Below, piece after piece: positions 50,438 through 59,740 of a stretch of DNA of 64,000 nt. Below the pieces are notes generated by a model that did no database searches, was not told the origin of the DNA, and saw nothing but the letters and a program-made list of their open reading frames with translations. Source of the stretch: Cyclobacterium jeungdonense (GTDB lineage: Bacteria; Bacteroidota; Bacteroidia; Cytophagales; Cyclobacteriaceae); the NCBI RefSeq assembly GCF_010994275.1, contig NZ_WMCD01000002.1, positions 434,001 through 498,000 of the forward strand, in the 5' to 3' direction. The position numbers and the translations under genes are program-made. Every line of letters starts with the position of its first letter. Position 1 is the stretch's first letter.

Positions 50438-53314
50438 TTAGAGCGAATAAGAGAAGCTAAAATTGATCAATGTTCCCGGGTTCAGGCTGGTAAATATCTG
50501 ATCTTCCGCCTGATAGGACCGGAATACCTCCTGCCGGGATTGGTTCAGCAAATTTTGAACATTCAATCCGGCTTTTATTCTTTCTTCCTGACCAAGGGTT
50601 TTATTTATACTCAGGTTGACGGCATGGAAAGGCACGGTATAGGTATCTGTTCGGTTGCCAAAACCCACATAATTCAGTGTAGATCCCTGCACATTATAAA
50701 ATAACCCTGCTTCTAATCCGCCTACAAAATCGGTATAGGCAATTCCGGAATTGATGATATACGGAGCCTGTCCTGCCATATCGCGTTTCGATGAAATTTC
50801 CTGTCCTTCTCTTGCGGTCAGTTGCCGGGATCGCAATTCAGATTCGGACATTCGAATGCTCGATTCAGTTAGTGTTCCGTTAAAGGTGAAAAATAGGTTC
50901 TCCAGTTTTGGCGCAATAAAAGCCAAAGACTTTCTAAATTCCAATTCCAATCCTGCCACGGTACCGTTTCCAACGTTTCTGGGCTGAAAAGCTCCCGGAT
51001 CGGACAAAAACTGCACCATTTCTATCGGCTTATCAAAGGTTTTGTAGAAGGTACTGACCGATAACAACTGTCCGGAAGGAAGGAATTTTTCCCATCTCAG
51101 ATCAAAATTATTGATACGGGTGGCTTCCAGTTGCCCGTCCCAAAGCACCTCTGTACCTCCGTTGGTAGTTTCTTGAAACAAACCTCCGACAAAAGTCCTC
51201 CCGGTGATTGGATCGAGGATTTCGGCAAAAGACATTTCTTTAAAAGAAGGGCGTGCAATGGTTCTGGAAAACGAAAAGCGGATGTTTTGATTTTCTCTGA
51301 TGCTGTTAATCAGATTGATGGTAGGAAAAAAGTCCATATCATCCAATACTTTTTCATTATCTAAAACGATGGTTTGCGTCTGATTGGAACCGGTATAGAA
51401 CTGATCGTACTTTTCAGCCCTAAGGCCCACGATAGCTTTCAACTTATCAAGAGGAGAAAATTCGCTGTGTACATAAATGCCCAGGTTTTGCAGGTTTGCC
51501 TGAAAGCTGTTGGGATTATTAGGAATAAACAAGGGGCTATACCTTACTCCGTTCCGGTTGGATTCTGAAAAGAGGTTTTCTTCCCGAAGCACCTCGTTGG
51601 GATCACCGTTCAAGCTGGTGTTTCCGGTAGAAAACTGAAAGTCCTGAATTAAAAAATCCCTTTCTTTATAAACGTAAGAAGATCCGAATTTCAGTTTTGC
51701 TATCTTCCCAAACAGTTGGTGGTTATTGGTAAGATCCAGTTTGCCCACCAGATTTTGTTCTTCCAGGGAACGCCAGATTCGCTGTGGTAAACCTACCTCC
51801 GAGGAAATGGTTTGGTTAGGTCTTCGAAACCGCAGCACGCGCACATCTGGATCTTCAATACTGGACAGCGTGGGAGAAATTTTCCAATTTACTTCCCAAT
51901 TACTTCCTTCCAGGTAATGGAAGCCACTCAGCATCAAATTGGTCAGCGATCGTTGGCTGTATTCTATATTATACTGATCCGCTTCGAATACAGCACCCAG
52001 GTTCGTGTTTTTAAAGTCAAAAACGCCGACTTTGGATTCGCCATTTTGCAATCGTATCAGGTTTAACTTGTACTTGGACAGATCGGTCTTGTAGGCCAAA
52101 CCAAACAAGCCCCCCAGCAATACATTGTTTACTCCATAACTTCCCAGAGATCTCTCCAATGGTTCGAGTTCGGTTTCTCCTGTTTCTCTGGATTTGCCGA
52201 AGAGGTTGTATTCGGCATCCTGAAAATATTCTGAGCTATTTTTGTAGGTAAGGGCAAGATTATACCCCAGCGTGTTATTCCCGAGTCCCAACTGGTTACC
52301 CAGAGAAAAACTAACCCCCATATTCATCCCGTTTTGATCCCTTCTTCCCCCAAATTCAGGGTTGAAGCCCCTGAGAATTCGTTGGTAAGTCTGGCCTCTT
52401 TCACTGGAAGGATTCCCTACTACCTCTGCAAATTGAGGTATATCGGTTAGTCCCTTGGTAGGAATATCCCGGTAGCCATTGTCAAAACCGAGAAAATCGG
52501 TTCTGCTGGTTCCAGCACGTAAAAAATCGCTATTAAAATGCATGGAAGGATTATAGCCCCCACTGAGGGAAATCCGCATGGTTTTTTCTTCCGGAAAATC
52601 CTTTGTTTCTATATCCACTACACCTCCGGTAAAGTCTGCCGGAAGATTGCTGGTAAAGGATTTGGAAACGATGATATTGTCAATGATATTGGTGGGGAAA
52701 ATATCCATCTGGATGGTATTCCTGTCTGGGTCCAGGCCGGGAATATCCACCCCATTTAATACCGTCTTGGTATATCGATCTCCCAATCCGCGAATGTAAA
52801 CGTATTTTCCGCCTTCGATAGAAACGCCGGTTACCCGCTTAATGGCAGCTGCTGCATCACCGTCTCCAATTTGCCTAAAGGCAGCGGAAGAAATTCCATC
52901 CATCAATTGGGCTGCATTTCTTTTCACTGTCATTAGTGCTGCTTCTGTAGTCCGGATGGCTTCTGCGGAAATCGTGACCGTTTCCAGGTCGGAGGTGTAC
53001 TCCGTCAATTTAAGATTATCCAGGACGGTTACCTCTCCCCCCACAACGTCAATCCCTTCCAGATTAAGCGCATTGTAGGAAATAAAGGAAGCCTGAAGGG
53101 TATAGGTCCCAGGAGCCAATTGAAGTTCAAAATCTCCGTCAAAGTCCGTAACGGCTCCGGTTTGTGTTCCTACTACAGATACCGCTACTCCAAATAAGGG
53201 CTCACCGGATGCGTCATCGAAAATCGTGCCCCGCACCGTACCGTTTTGTGCCAACACAGAGGTTGACAAAAGCGCCAGTCCCAAGCAAAACCAGCTAATG
53301 ATTAATTTTTTCAT
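50438..53314 (-). CDS. TonB-dependent outer-membrane receptor
   Basis: A 958-residue receptor with a signal peptide (ending VLA-QN at about residue 22), an N-terminal carboxypeptidase-regulatory-like beta-sandwich (about 25-110, GTVRGTIFDDASGEPLFGVA), a plug domain (about 120-240, with DAAAAIKRVTGVSI, VYIRGLGDRYTKTVLNG and SFTSNLPADFTGGVVDIETKD) and a C-terminal beta-barrel ending NFSFSYSL. It takes up an unknown substrate using TonB energy. A beta-helix lipoprotein is encoded 94 bp upstream on the same strand and is the likely surface partner. There is no SusD homologue. Confidence 0.94.
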   Translation of the reverse strand: MKKLIISWFCLGLALLSTSVLAQNGTVRGTIFDDASGEPLFGVAVSVVGTQTGAVTDFDGDFELQLAPGTYTLQASFISYNALNLEGIDVVGGEVTVLDNLKLTEYTSDLETVTISAEAIRTTEAALMTVKRNAAQLMDGISSAAFRQIGDGDAAAAIKRVTGVSIEGGKYVYIRGLGDRYTKTVLNGVDIPGLDPDRNTIQMDIFPTNIIDNIIVSKSFTSNLPADFTGGVVDIETKDFPEEKTMRISLSGGYNPSMHFNSDFLRAGTSRTDFLGFDNGYRDIPTKGLTDIPQFAEVVGNPSSERGQTYQRILRGFNPEFGGRRDQNGMNMGVSFSLGNQLGLGNNTLGYNLALTYKNSSEYFQDAEYNLFGKSRETGETELEPLERSLGSYGVNNVLLGGLFGLAYKTDLSKYKLNLIRLQNGESKVGVFDFKNTNLGAVFEADQYNIEYSQRSLTNLMLSGFHYLEGSNWEVNWKISPTLSSIEDPDVRVLRFRRPNQTISSEVGLPQRIWRSLEEQNLVGKLDLTNNHQLFGKIAKLKFGSSYVYKERDFLIQDFQFSTGNTSLNGDPNEVLREENLFSESNRNGVRYSPLFIPNNPNSFQANLQNLGIYVHSEFSPLDKLKAIVGLRAEKYDQFYTGSNQTQTIVLDNEKVLDDMDFFPTINLINSIRENQNIRFSFSRTIARPSFKEMSFAEILDPITGRTFVGGLFQETTNGGTEVLWDGQLEATRINNFDLRWEKFLPSGQLLSVSTFYKTFDKPIEMVQFLSDPGAFQPRNVGNGTVAGLELEFRKSLAFIAPKLENLFFTFNGTLTESSIRMSESELRSRQLTAREGQEISSKRDMAGQAPYIINSGIAYTDFVGGLEAGLFYNVQGSTLNYVGFGNRTDTYTVPFHAVNLSINKTLGQEERIKAGLNVQNLLNQSRQEVFRSYQAEDQIFTSLNPGTLINFSFSYSL

Positions 53315-53351
53315 TGAAATATTTTTTTAGATATACAGCGATTAGGTAAAA

Positions 53352-53384
53352 AAATAGGGAAAGGGATGGTTGACCCATCCCTTT
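53352..53384 (-). terminator. Hairpin between the lipoprotein and receptor genes, possible attenuator
   Basis: AAAGGGATGG (53360-53369), a 5-nt loop and CCATCCCTTT (53375-53384) form a perfect 10-bp stem. On the minus strand it is followed by CCCTA and then seven T residues, so the T-run is offset by five bases. It may terminate part of the transcripts and lower receptor output relative to the lipoprotein. Confidence 0.55.
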
Positions 53385-53408
53385 CAAAAAGTGATTTAGT
53401 GGTCTTAA

Positions 53409-54917
53409 TTATAATTCATCTAGTTCTCCGGCCACAGCGGCCCAGGACCAGCCGGCGAAAACAGATTTATCTGCTCCAACGGTATTATCTCCCAGTACTA
53501 CTTCGCTGGCGCTTTCATGCGTACCGTTGCGGAAAACATTTGCGAGGGAAACTCCCTCAGCAAGGGTCACTTCCAGGTTATTAAAATTCAGAATGTCATT
53601 TTGGAAATTCTCCAGGCTTTGATCACCGCTAACGGATAGGTCTCCTCTTCCTTCTGCTTCAGGGTCTGCTGGATCTGCAAACCCAAAGAAGTAGATATTT
53701 TCAAAAGTGCCTCTGGCACCGTCCCTGAAGTCTCCCATCTCTGAAGCTGGATTTCCTCTTACCGTTCCGTTTGTCAGGGTGTGAGCAGCATTGAAAGAAC
53801 CTTCCGGACCGTCAATTTCGAGGGCATGGTCTGTATTGGGACCACAAAGCAAGATGAAATTGTCCATGGTACCGGACCAGGACTGATCTGTATCCAACGC
53901 ATCGTCAGCAGCATTCCAAATTATTGCGTTTTTAACACTTACCGTGCCACCAAACCATTCAATTCCATCATCCTGATTGGCAACAACCTCTACATTTTCA
54001 ATAATCGTAGTAGATCCCACGGCACCCAGGGTTAGTCCATTTATTTCGTTGCCTTCACCGATATTGGCTCCTCCATGTCGGATTGAGATGAACTTCAAAA
54101 TACCGGAATCATCGGCAGGGTTGTCTCCACCGTATAGGCCGTTTGTATCGGATGGTGGTATTCCTTCAATTTGTACTTCACTTACATCTCCGGCAAAAGA
54201 ACCCGGAGCATTTCCTAATATCAAAAGTCCTCCCCAAAGACCTTCCAGGTCCGGATCCAAGTTAGGGCTGACGATCATTCCGGGCTCAATTTCATCAGCA
54301 ACAGAGGTGAAAATAATGGGTTGTGTTTCGGTTCCCTGCGCATCAATTTTAGATCCCCTGGCGATGATAAGTGCAGTAGCATTGGCACCAGAACCCGCTT
54401 CTCCTTTTACGATTACACCAGGATTAATGGTCAATGTGGCTCCTTCGGTCACCGCAATTCGGTTACCTAAAACATAAACCTTACCTGTCTCCCATGTTTG
54501 ATCTGAAGTGATGTTTTCTGTAATTCGAATAACATTGGCAATCTCTCCCACAGTTAATACATGAGTAACCGTCTGACTATCCCCGTTGCTATCGGTAGCT
54601 ACAAATTCAAACACCACATTTTTGTTGGCATCCTCATCAACAGAAGTATAAGAAAACTCATGAGTAGCGGAAGTTTCTCCGTTGAAATTAATGGTTTCAA
54701 CCGTTGCGCCATCCTTCAGGACTACCAGGGAGGCAAGCCCGTCTTCAGCACTGATCGTTGCCGATACCGGCCCGACCCTTTCTCCAGCTTCAATTACCGC
54801 GGTAGCAGGAATTCCTGAAATAGTAACTGAATTGTTGGGTTGATCTTCTTCGCTGCAAGCGCTCAACAGAACCGCCACCACTACGAATGTCATCAATCCT
54901 TTGAAAATTCTTTTCAT
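53409..54917 (-). CDS. Surface lipoprotein with right-handed beta-helix
   Basis: A 502-residue lipoprotein (lipobox LLSAC with Cys21, then acidic SEED, a pattern linked in Bacteroidota with surface export). An Ig-like domain (about 30-130, VTISGIPATAVIEAGERVGP) precedes a repetitive region (about 140-480) such as ENITSDQTWETGKVYVLG, TEGATLTINPGVIVKGEAG, FISIRHGGANIG and NVEVVANQDDGIEWFGGTV, which is typical of right-handed parallel beta-helix proteins. No catalytic residues were recognised. Upstream of and probably cotranscribed with the TonB-dependent receptor, it may capture ligand at the surface. Confidence 0.82.
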   Translation of the reverse strand: MKRIFKGLMTFVVVAVLLSACSEEDQPNNSVTISGIPATAVIEAGERVGPVSATISAEDGLASLVVLKDGATVETINFNGETSATHEFSYTSVDEDANKNVVFEFVATDSNGDSQTVTHVLTVGEIANVIRITENITSDQTWETGKVYVLGNRIAVTEGATLTINPGVIVKGEAGSGANATALIIARGSKIDAQGTETQPIIFTSVADEIEPGMIVSPNLDPDLEGLWGGLLILGNAPGSFAGDVSEVQIEGIPPSDTNGLYGGDNPADDSGILKFISIRHGGANIGEGNEINGLTLGAVGSTTIIENVEVVANQDDGIEWFGGTVSVKNAIIWNAADDALDTDQSWSGTMDNFILLCGPNTDHALEIDGPEGSFNAAHTLTNGTVRGNPASEMGDFRDGARGTFENIYFFGFADPADPEAEGRGDLSVSGDQSLENFQNDILNFNNLEVTLAEGVSLANVFRNGTHESASEVVLGDNTVGADKSVFAGWSWAAVAGELDEL

Positions 54918-55065
54918 AACGAGTGTTAGATTAGTAAGTCTAATTTGTCTACTGGTGCAAAATTGACTTAAATAATCTTATCCCCTTAGAAAAAGAAATT
55001 ATCAAATTTTAAAATTATATTTCGAAAATTAATTTTATGGTAACATTAATTTTAAAAACAGGCCC

Positions 55066-57915
55066 CTATACCTCTATGTCCACTTTTCGAGTTAACTCAT
55101 CCTTTAAAAATTGGGCGGTATAACTTCCGAGATGACCCAGCATCTTCTCAGGAGTTCCACTAAAAAGAATTTCTCCACCCTTTTCTCCTCCTTCCGGACC
55201 CAAATCTACGATGTGGTCCGCCACTTTGATCACATCCAGGTTATGTTCAATGATTAATACCGTATTTCCTTTATCCACCAGCTTCTGCAACACTTCTAGC
55301 AAATGTTCGATATCCTGAAAATGCAATCCGGTAGTTGGTTCATCCAAAATGTAAAAAGTCTTGCCCGTATCCTTTTTTGAAAGCTCCGTGGCTAGTTTTA
55401 CCCGTTGTGCTTCTCCTCCGGAAAGGGTGGTGGCATGTTGCCCCAGGGTAATGTAATCCAGGCCCACCTCGTGCAAGGTCTTGATCTTACGAAGGATTTT
55501 TGGCTGGTTCTCAAAGAAAGCGACGGCTTGTTCTACCGTCATGTCCAAAACATCCGCGATGGACTTTCCTTTAAACCGGACTTCAAGTGTTTCCCGGTTG
55601 TAGCGCTTTCCTTTGCAGGTTTCACAGGGAATGTGCACATCCGGAAGAAAATCCATTTCTATCAATTTCATTCCTCCCCCTTCGCAATCCTCGCAACGAC
55701 CGCCTTTGACATTAAAGGAAAACCTACCAGGTTTGTATCCCCGAATTTTGGATTCTGGTAATTCCGTGAAAAGTGCCCGAATGTCCGTAAAAACACCTGT
55801 ATAGGTGGCTGCATTGGACCGCGGAGTTCTTCCTATCGGCGATTGGTCTACTTCTATCACCTTATCCAGATACTCCAACCCTTTGATCTCCTTGTAAGGA
55901 AGGGGCTCTTTTTTGGAATTGTAAAACTGCCGGTTGAGTAAAGGGTACAGGGTTTCGTGGATAAGCGAACTCTTCCCGGAACCGGAAACGCCCGTTACAC
56001 ATACCATGGTTCCCAGCGGTAGTTCCAGGTTTACCTGCTTTAAATTATGTCCGCTGGCTCCTTTTAATTTTAATTTTTTTCCAGATCCCGCTCTTCTTTT
56101 TGCAGGTACTGCAATGCGCAACTCTCCCTTCAGGTATTTGGCCGTCAGGCTATTTGCCTGCAGCAATTGTTCCGGTGTTCCGCTGGCCACAATATGGCCA
56201 CCATGCCTGCCTGCTCCGGGTCCAATGTCTACCACATGATCCGCCTCCATCATCATATCCCGGTCGTGTTCCACTACGATCACCGAATTTCCCATATCAC
56301 GAAGGTCTTTTAGGGCTCGTGTTAATTTCACGTTGTCCCGCTGATGCAAACCAATACTGGGTTCATCCAGGATATAAAGCACCCCCACCAACTGGGTTCC
56401 GATCTGGGTGGCCAGGCGTATTCGTTGGGCTTCCCCTCCAGACAAAGTTCGCAAGGGCCGGTTGAGTGAGAGGTAATCTAATCCGATATCCAATAAAAAT
56501 CCGATCCGTTTCCGAATCTCCTTTAGCACTTCCGCCCCGATCAGCTTTTGCCGATCCGTCATTCGCTCTTCAATAGTCGCAAACCAATCTCCAAGGCTGC
56601 GGATATCCATCTGAGCCAATTCTCCTATATGTCTTTCCGCTATTTTAAAGTGAAGGGCCTCTTTCTTTAGCCGGTATCCTTCGCAATCCGGACAGGTTCG
56701 GGTGGTCGTGAAATCGCTGATCCATTTCTGCAATTTATCCGATCCCCCCTCCTGCTGCTTTTGCAGAAAATTAAGAATACCTTCAAAAGTAGTGGTCCAT
56801 TTGGTACCCGGATATTTAACAGAGTCAACTGCTACTTCCATTTTGTCCCCGTGCAATAAGATGTCAATGACCTTCTCATCCAGTTTGTCAATGGGGGTGG
56901 ACAGGCTTCCCTTATATCGCTTGAGGATGGCTTCAATTTTTTTGAAAATCCAAATGTCCCGGTATTCGCCCAGCGGTGCTATCCCTCCCCGGCTGATACT
57001 CAAGGAAGGGTCTGGAATAACATTTTCCCGGGTAATTTCTTCTATTACTCCCAAGCCATTGCAGGTGGGACAAGCCCCGTACGGACTATTAAATGAAAAA
57101 GAATTAGGAGCAGGTTCATCATAGCTGAGCCCTGTCTGGGGATCCATCAGGAACTTGGAAAAATGATGTATCTGGCCTCCTTCCTCCAGCAGCATCACGA
57201 TTCCCTTTCCATGCTGCAAAGCTGTTTTCAGGGATTGCGTAATCCTATACCGGTCCGCTTCATCTGCCAGAACCCGGTCTACCACCAATTCTATATCGTG
57301 AATTTTGTATCGGTCCACTTGCATTTTTGGCAGCAACTCCTGTACTTCCCCGTCTATTCTGATTTTCGAATAGCCCATTTTTCGAACTTGTTCAAAAAGC
57401 TCCCGGTAATGCCCTTTTCTTCCTTTAACCACCGGAGCAAGAATGGAGAGTTTTTTTCCGGAAAATGCTTGAAAAATCTGTTCAATGATCTGATCCTCTG
57501 TCTGTCGAACCATCTTCTCCCCCGACTTATACGAATAAGCCTCCGCAGAGCGCGCGTATAACAAACGCATGAAATCGTAAATCTCTGTGACCGTGCCCAC
57601 GGTAGACCTGGGGTTTTTAGAGGTGGTTTTCTGCTCGATTGAGATTACAGGAGATAACCCATTGATTTTATCCACATCCGGCCGTTCCATTCCCCCCAAA
57701 AATGACCGGGCATAGGCCGAAAAACTTTCCATGTATCGCCGCTGTCCTTCGGCATAAATGGTGTCAAACGCCAGCGAACTTTTTCCACTTCCGCTCAAGC
57801 CGGTAATCACCACCAATTTATTTCTGGGTATGGTTAGGTCCAGGTTTTGCAGGTTGTGTTCCCGTGCACCATAAATCTCAATGTGTTCCTGCGAAGGTGT
57901 TTTATCTGCTGACAT
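55066..57915 (-). CDS. uvrA: Excinuclease ABC subunit A
   Basis: UvrA recognises DNA damage in nucleotide excision repair and loads UvrB. The 949-residue protein has two ABC ATPase modules with Walker A GLSGSGKSSLAF (about 35) and GVSGSGKSSLIH (about 645), and two signatures LSGGEAQR. The C-terminal zinc finger is complete (CEDCEGGG with CETCKGKR). In the first zinc-finger region the usual leading CPxC is replaced by DPQT (in FLMDPQTGLSYDEP), while the later CPTC and CPDC pairs remain. A -7 box lies about 40 bp upstream of the start. Confidence 0.96.
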   Translation of the reverse strand: MSADKTPSQEHIEIYGAREHNLQNLDLTIPRNKLVVITGLSGSGKSSLAFDTIYAEGQRRYMESFSAYARSFLGGMERPDVDKINGLSPVISIEQKTTSKNPRSTVGTVTEIYDFMRLLYARSAEAYSYKSGEKMVRQTEDQIIEQIFQAFSGKKLSILAPVVKGRKGHYRELFEQVRKMGYSKIRIDGEVQELLPKMQVDRYKIHDIELVVDRVLADEADRYRITQSLKTALQHGKGIVMLLEEGGQIHHFSKFLMDPQTGLSYDEPAPNSFSFNSPYGACPTCNGLGVIEEITRENVIPDPSLSISRGGIAPLGEYRDIWIFKKIEAILKRYKGSLSTPIDKLDEKVIDILLHGDKMEVAVDSVKYPGTKWTTTFEGILNFLQKQQEGGSDKLQKWISDFTTTRTCPDCEGYRLKKEALHFKIAERHIGELAQMDIRSLGDWFATIEERMTDRQKLIGAEVLKEIRKRIGFLLDIGLDYLSLNRPLRTLSGGEAQRIRLATQIGTQLVGVLYILDEPSIGLHQRDNVKLTRALKDLRDMGNSVIVVEHDRDMMMEADHVVDIGPGAGRHGGHIVASGTPEQLLQANSLTAKYLKGELRIAVPAKRRAGSGKKLKLKGASGHNLKQVNLELPLGTMVCVTGVSGSGKSSLIHETLYPLLNRQFYNSKKEPLPYKEIKGLEYLDKVIEVDQSPIGRTPRSNAATYTGVFTDIRALFTELPESKIRGYKPGRFSFNVKGGRCEDCEGGGMKLIEMDFLPDVHIPCETCKGKRYNRETLEVRFKGKSIADVLDMTVEQAVAFFENQPKILRKIKTLHEVGLDYITLGQHATTLSGGEAQRVKLATELSKKDTGKTFYILDEPTTGLHFQDIEHLLEVLQKLVDKGNTVLIIEHNLDVIKVADHIVDLGPEGGEKGGEILFSGTPEKMLGHLGSYTAQFLKDELTRKVDIEV

Positions 57916-57949
57916 ACGGATGGCTTGCGCAATAATTGGTTTAATTAGA

Positions 57950-57957
57950 CAAAATTA
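57950..57957 (-). promoter_or_regulatory. Bacteroidota -7 element upstream of uvrA
   Basis: TAATTTTG on the minus strand matches TAnnTTTG 35 nt from the uvrA start. No good -33 element at the expected spacing was seen. Confidence 0.4.
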
Positions 57958-58034
57958 AGGAATCGGTTGGTAAAGCCTTAACTGAAATCAAATAAACTGA
58001 AAAATCACAGGATGGTTCATTCTGCTGCCTTTTC

Positions 58035-59693
58035 TTATTTCTCCTTCATTTCTTGCGCTGTTTGTCCTGTAATAGTGGACTTGAGACCACTCAGGATCAG
58101 GTTCCACCAGTAATGAAAAATAAACTTGTGCTGCTCCCTTTCAAAATAAACTGCACCTTTGCTAAGGTTTCCCGAATTATCGGGATTATTAGTAGGAATC
58201 ACCACCTTGTTAGCCAGAAAGGCGCCAATTTTCCGCAACAAATTCTGGTTTTGTTGATAATTTTTATCCAGTATCTCTATTTCCAGGTCTTCGTATTTGG
58301 CAATCACTTCTCCTGTACCCTCAATGTCATCTGCTGTTATATTGAAATACAAATCATTGAGCCTACCGCTTTTTAACGCAATCCGTGTAGCCGGCATGAT
58401 CATATCATTTAGCGTTGGAAGGCTCATCTGCCCCACCTTGCCTTGTAGAAAAAACGTCCCCATCTCACTGTTGATCAAATGGTTTGCCTGAAGGTCAATT
58501 TGCCCCTGGCCCATTAACCTTCCTTTGGCACTCACCTTGAGTGTGTCGTTCTCTGATAATGCTTCGGCTATGTTCGTAAATCCGGTAATCTCACCGCTCA
58601 CCTGATCAAAAAATATTTTGCCTGCAGCAAGTGCTTTGGTATCCGGCCTTTCCTCATAAGTTATGGTGATATCTGCTAAGGAAATCGTCTGTAAATGCAC
58701 TTGGCGGGGCAGCTCTTCCAATATTTCATGGATCATTTTGGGCCGTCTGCTGGTATCTTCCACCTTCCTTTTATCCCTAAAAACTTCCAATTCCAGGCCA
58801 TCCAGCCGCATGGTGTCTACTAAAATCACGCCCTCTCTGAAATAGGACTGAAAATCCATTCCATCCAGTTGCAAACGCGCATGGCTGAGTTCCATCCAAT
58901 TGGTTTCCTTCTCATAACGATTGACGAATTCGTACTTATCCAGTTTGTTTTTGTACGATACCTGCTCTACGATCATCCTCCGGTCGGTGGTGTTGAAGGA
59001 TATATCCCTGGCCATTATGACATTGATGGCATTATTTACGTGAAGCTGCGTTTCTGCTAAATATCCCTCGATACTTTTTACTGAAAAAAGAGCATCGGAG
59101 CTTTCCTTGTCCTCTTTGCTTAGACTGAAGCCATCCGCAAAAACAAACAAATCCGTCATGGATAAGCGTATCGAATCGGTTTTGCTATCCCGGTTTTCAA
59201 AGGAAACACCATTTACACGCAGGTAATTTAAACCAATAAGGCGGTAATCCTTTCCTTCCTTTGGATTCGTAGCCGGCTGCCCTTCCTGTATTTCCTCCAG
59301 ATCTGGCGTTACCGTTTTCAGATCAGCGTTTTCTATGTAAGCCGAGTCCAGTTGGATGCTGTTAAAAAATAAAAAATCGATCCATTGAAATCCCGTCAGG
59401 CTGGCCTCCTCGAAGCGAAGGTGAAATTTGATTTTATTCTCGGTATTGAGATCCTGCCCCGGAGAGATTTCCACCGATTCCATTTTTAGAAAGGTTCCAC
59501 GATAATCATAATCCAGTTGAATATTGCCAAACTGAACCTCATGCCCGGCAAAATCATTGGTCCTGGTGATCATGTTGCTGACAATTCTTTCGGCATTCTG
59601 ATTCAGGTAACTATTTACCAAAAGGGGCACTAGTTTAAACAGGGCAAAAATAATACCTGCTATAACCAGAGAAATTATCAGGGTTTTTTTCAT
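58035..59693 (-). CDS. AsmA-like (DUF748-like) envelope protein
   Basis: A 552-residue protein with one N-terminal helix (about 4-24) and a long beta-rich periplasmic region. The start (NAERIVSNMITRTNDFAGHEVQFGNIQLDYDYRGTFLKME) and repeated patterns such as LRVNGVSFENRDSKTDSIRL and ARLQLDGMDFQSYFREGV match AsmA/DUF748 proteins, which share the TamB-type fold and are linked with lipid transport and outer-membrane homeostasis. It lies between uvrA and a lytic transglycosylase on the same strand. Specific function is unknown. Confidence 0.75.
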   Translation of the reverse strand: MKKTLIISLVIAGIIFALFKLVPLLVNSYLNQNAERIVSNMITRTNDFAGHEVQFGNIQLDYDYRGTFLKMESVEISPGQDLNTENKIKFHLRFEEASLTGFQWIDFLFFNSIQLDSAYIENADLKTVTPDLEEIQEGQPATNPKEGKDYRLIGLNYLRVNGVSFENRDSKTDSIRLSMTDLFVFADGFSLSKEDKESSDALFSVKSIEGYLAETQLHVNNAINVIMARDISFNTTDRRMIVEQVSYKNKLDKYEFVNRYEKETNWMELSHARLQLDGMDFQSYFREGVILVDTMRLDGLELEVFRDKRKVEDTSRRPKMIHEILEELPRQVHLQTISLADITITYEERPDTKALAAGKIFFDQVSGEITGFTNIAEALSENDTLKVSAKGRLMGQGQIDLQANHLINSEMGTFFLQGKVGQMSLPTLNDMIMPATRIALKSGRLNDLYFNITADDIEGTGEVIAKYEDLEIEILDKNYQQNQNLLRKIGAFLANKVVIPTNNPDNSGNLSKGAVYFEREQHKFIFHYWWNLILSGLKSTITGQTAQEMKEK

Positions 59694-59740
59694 GAGAGAT
59701 CATTTGCCTCTCAAGATAATCATAAAAATGCAGCCAATAA

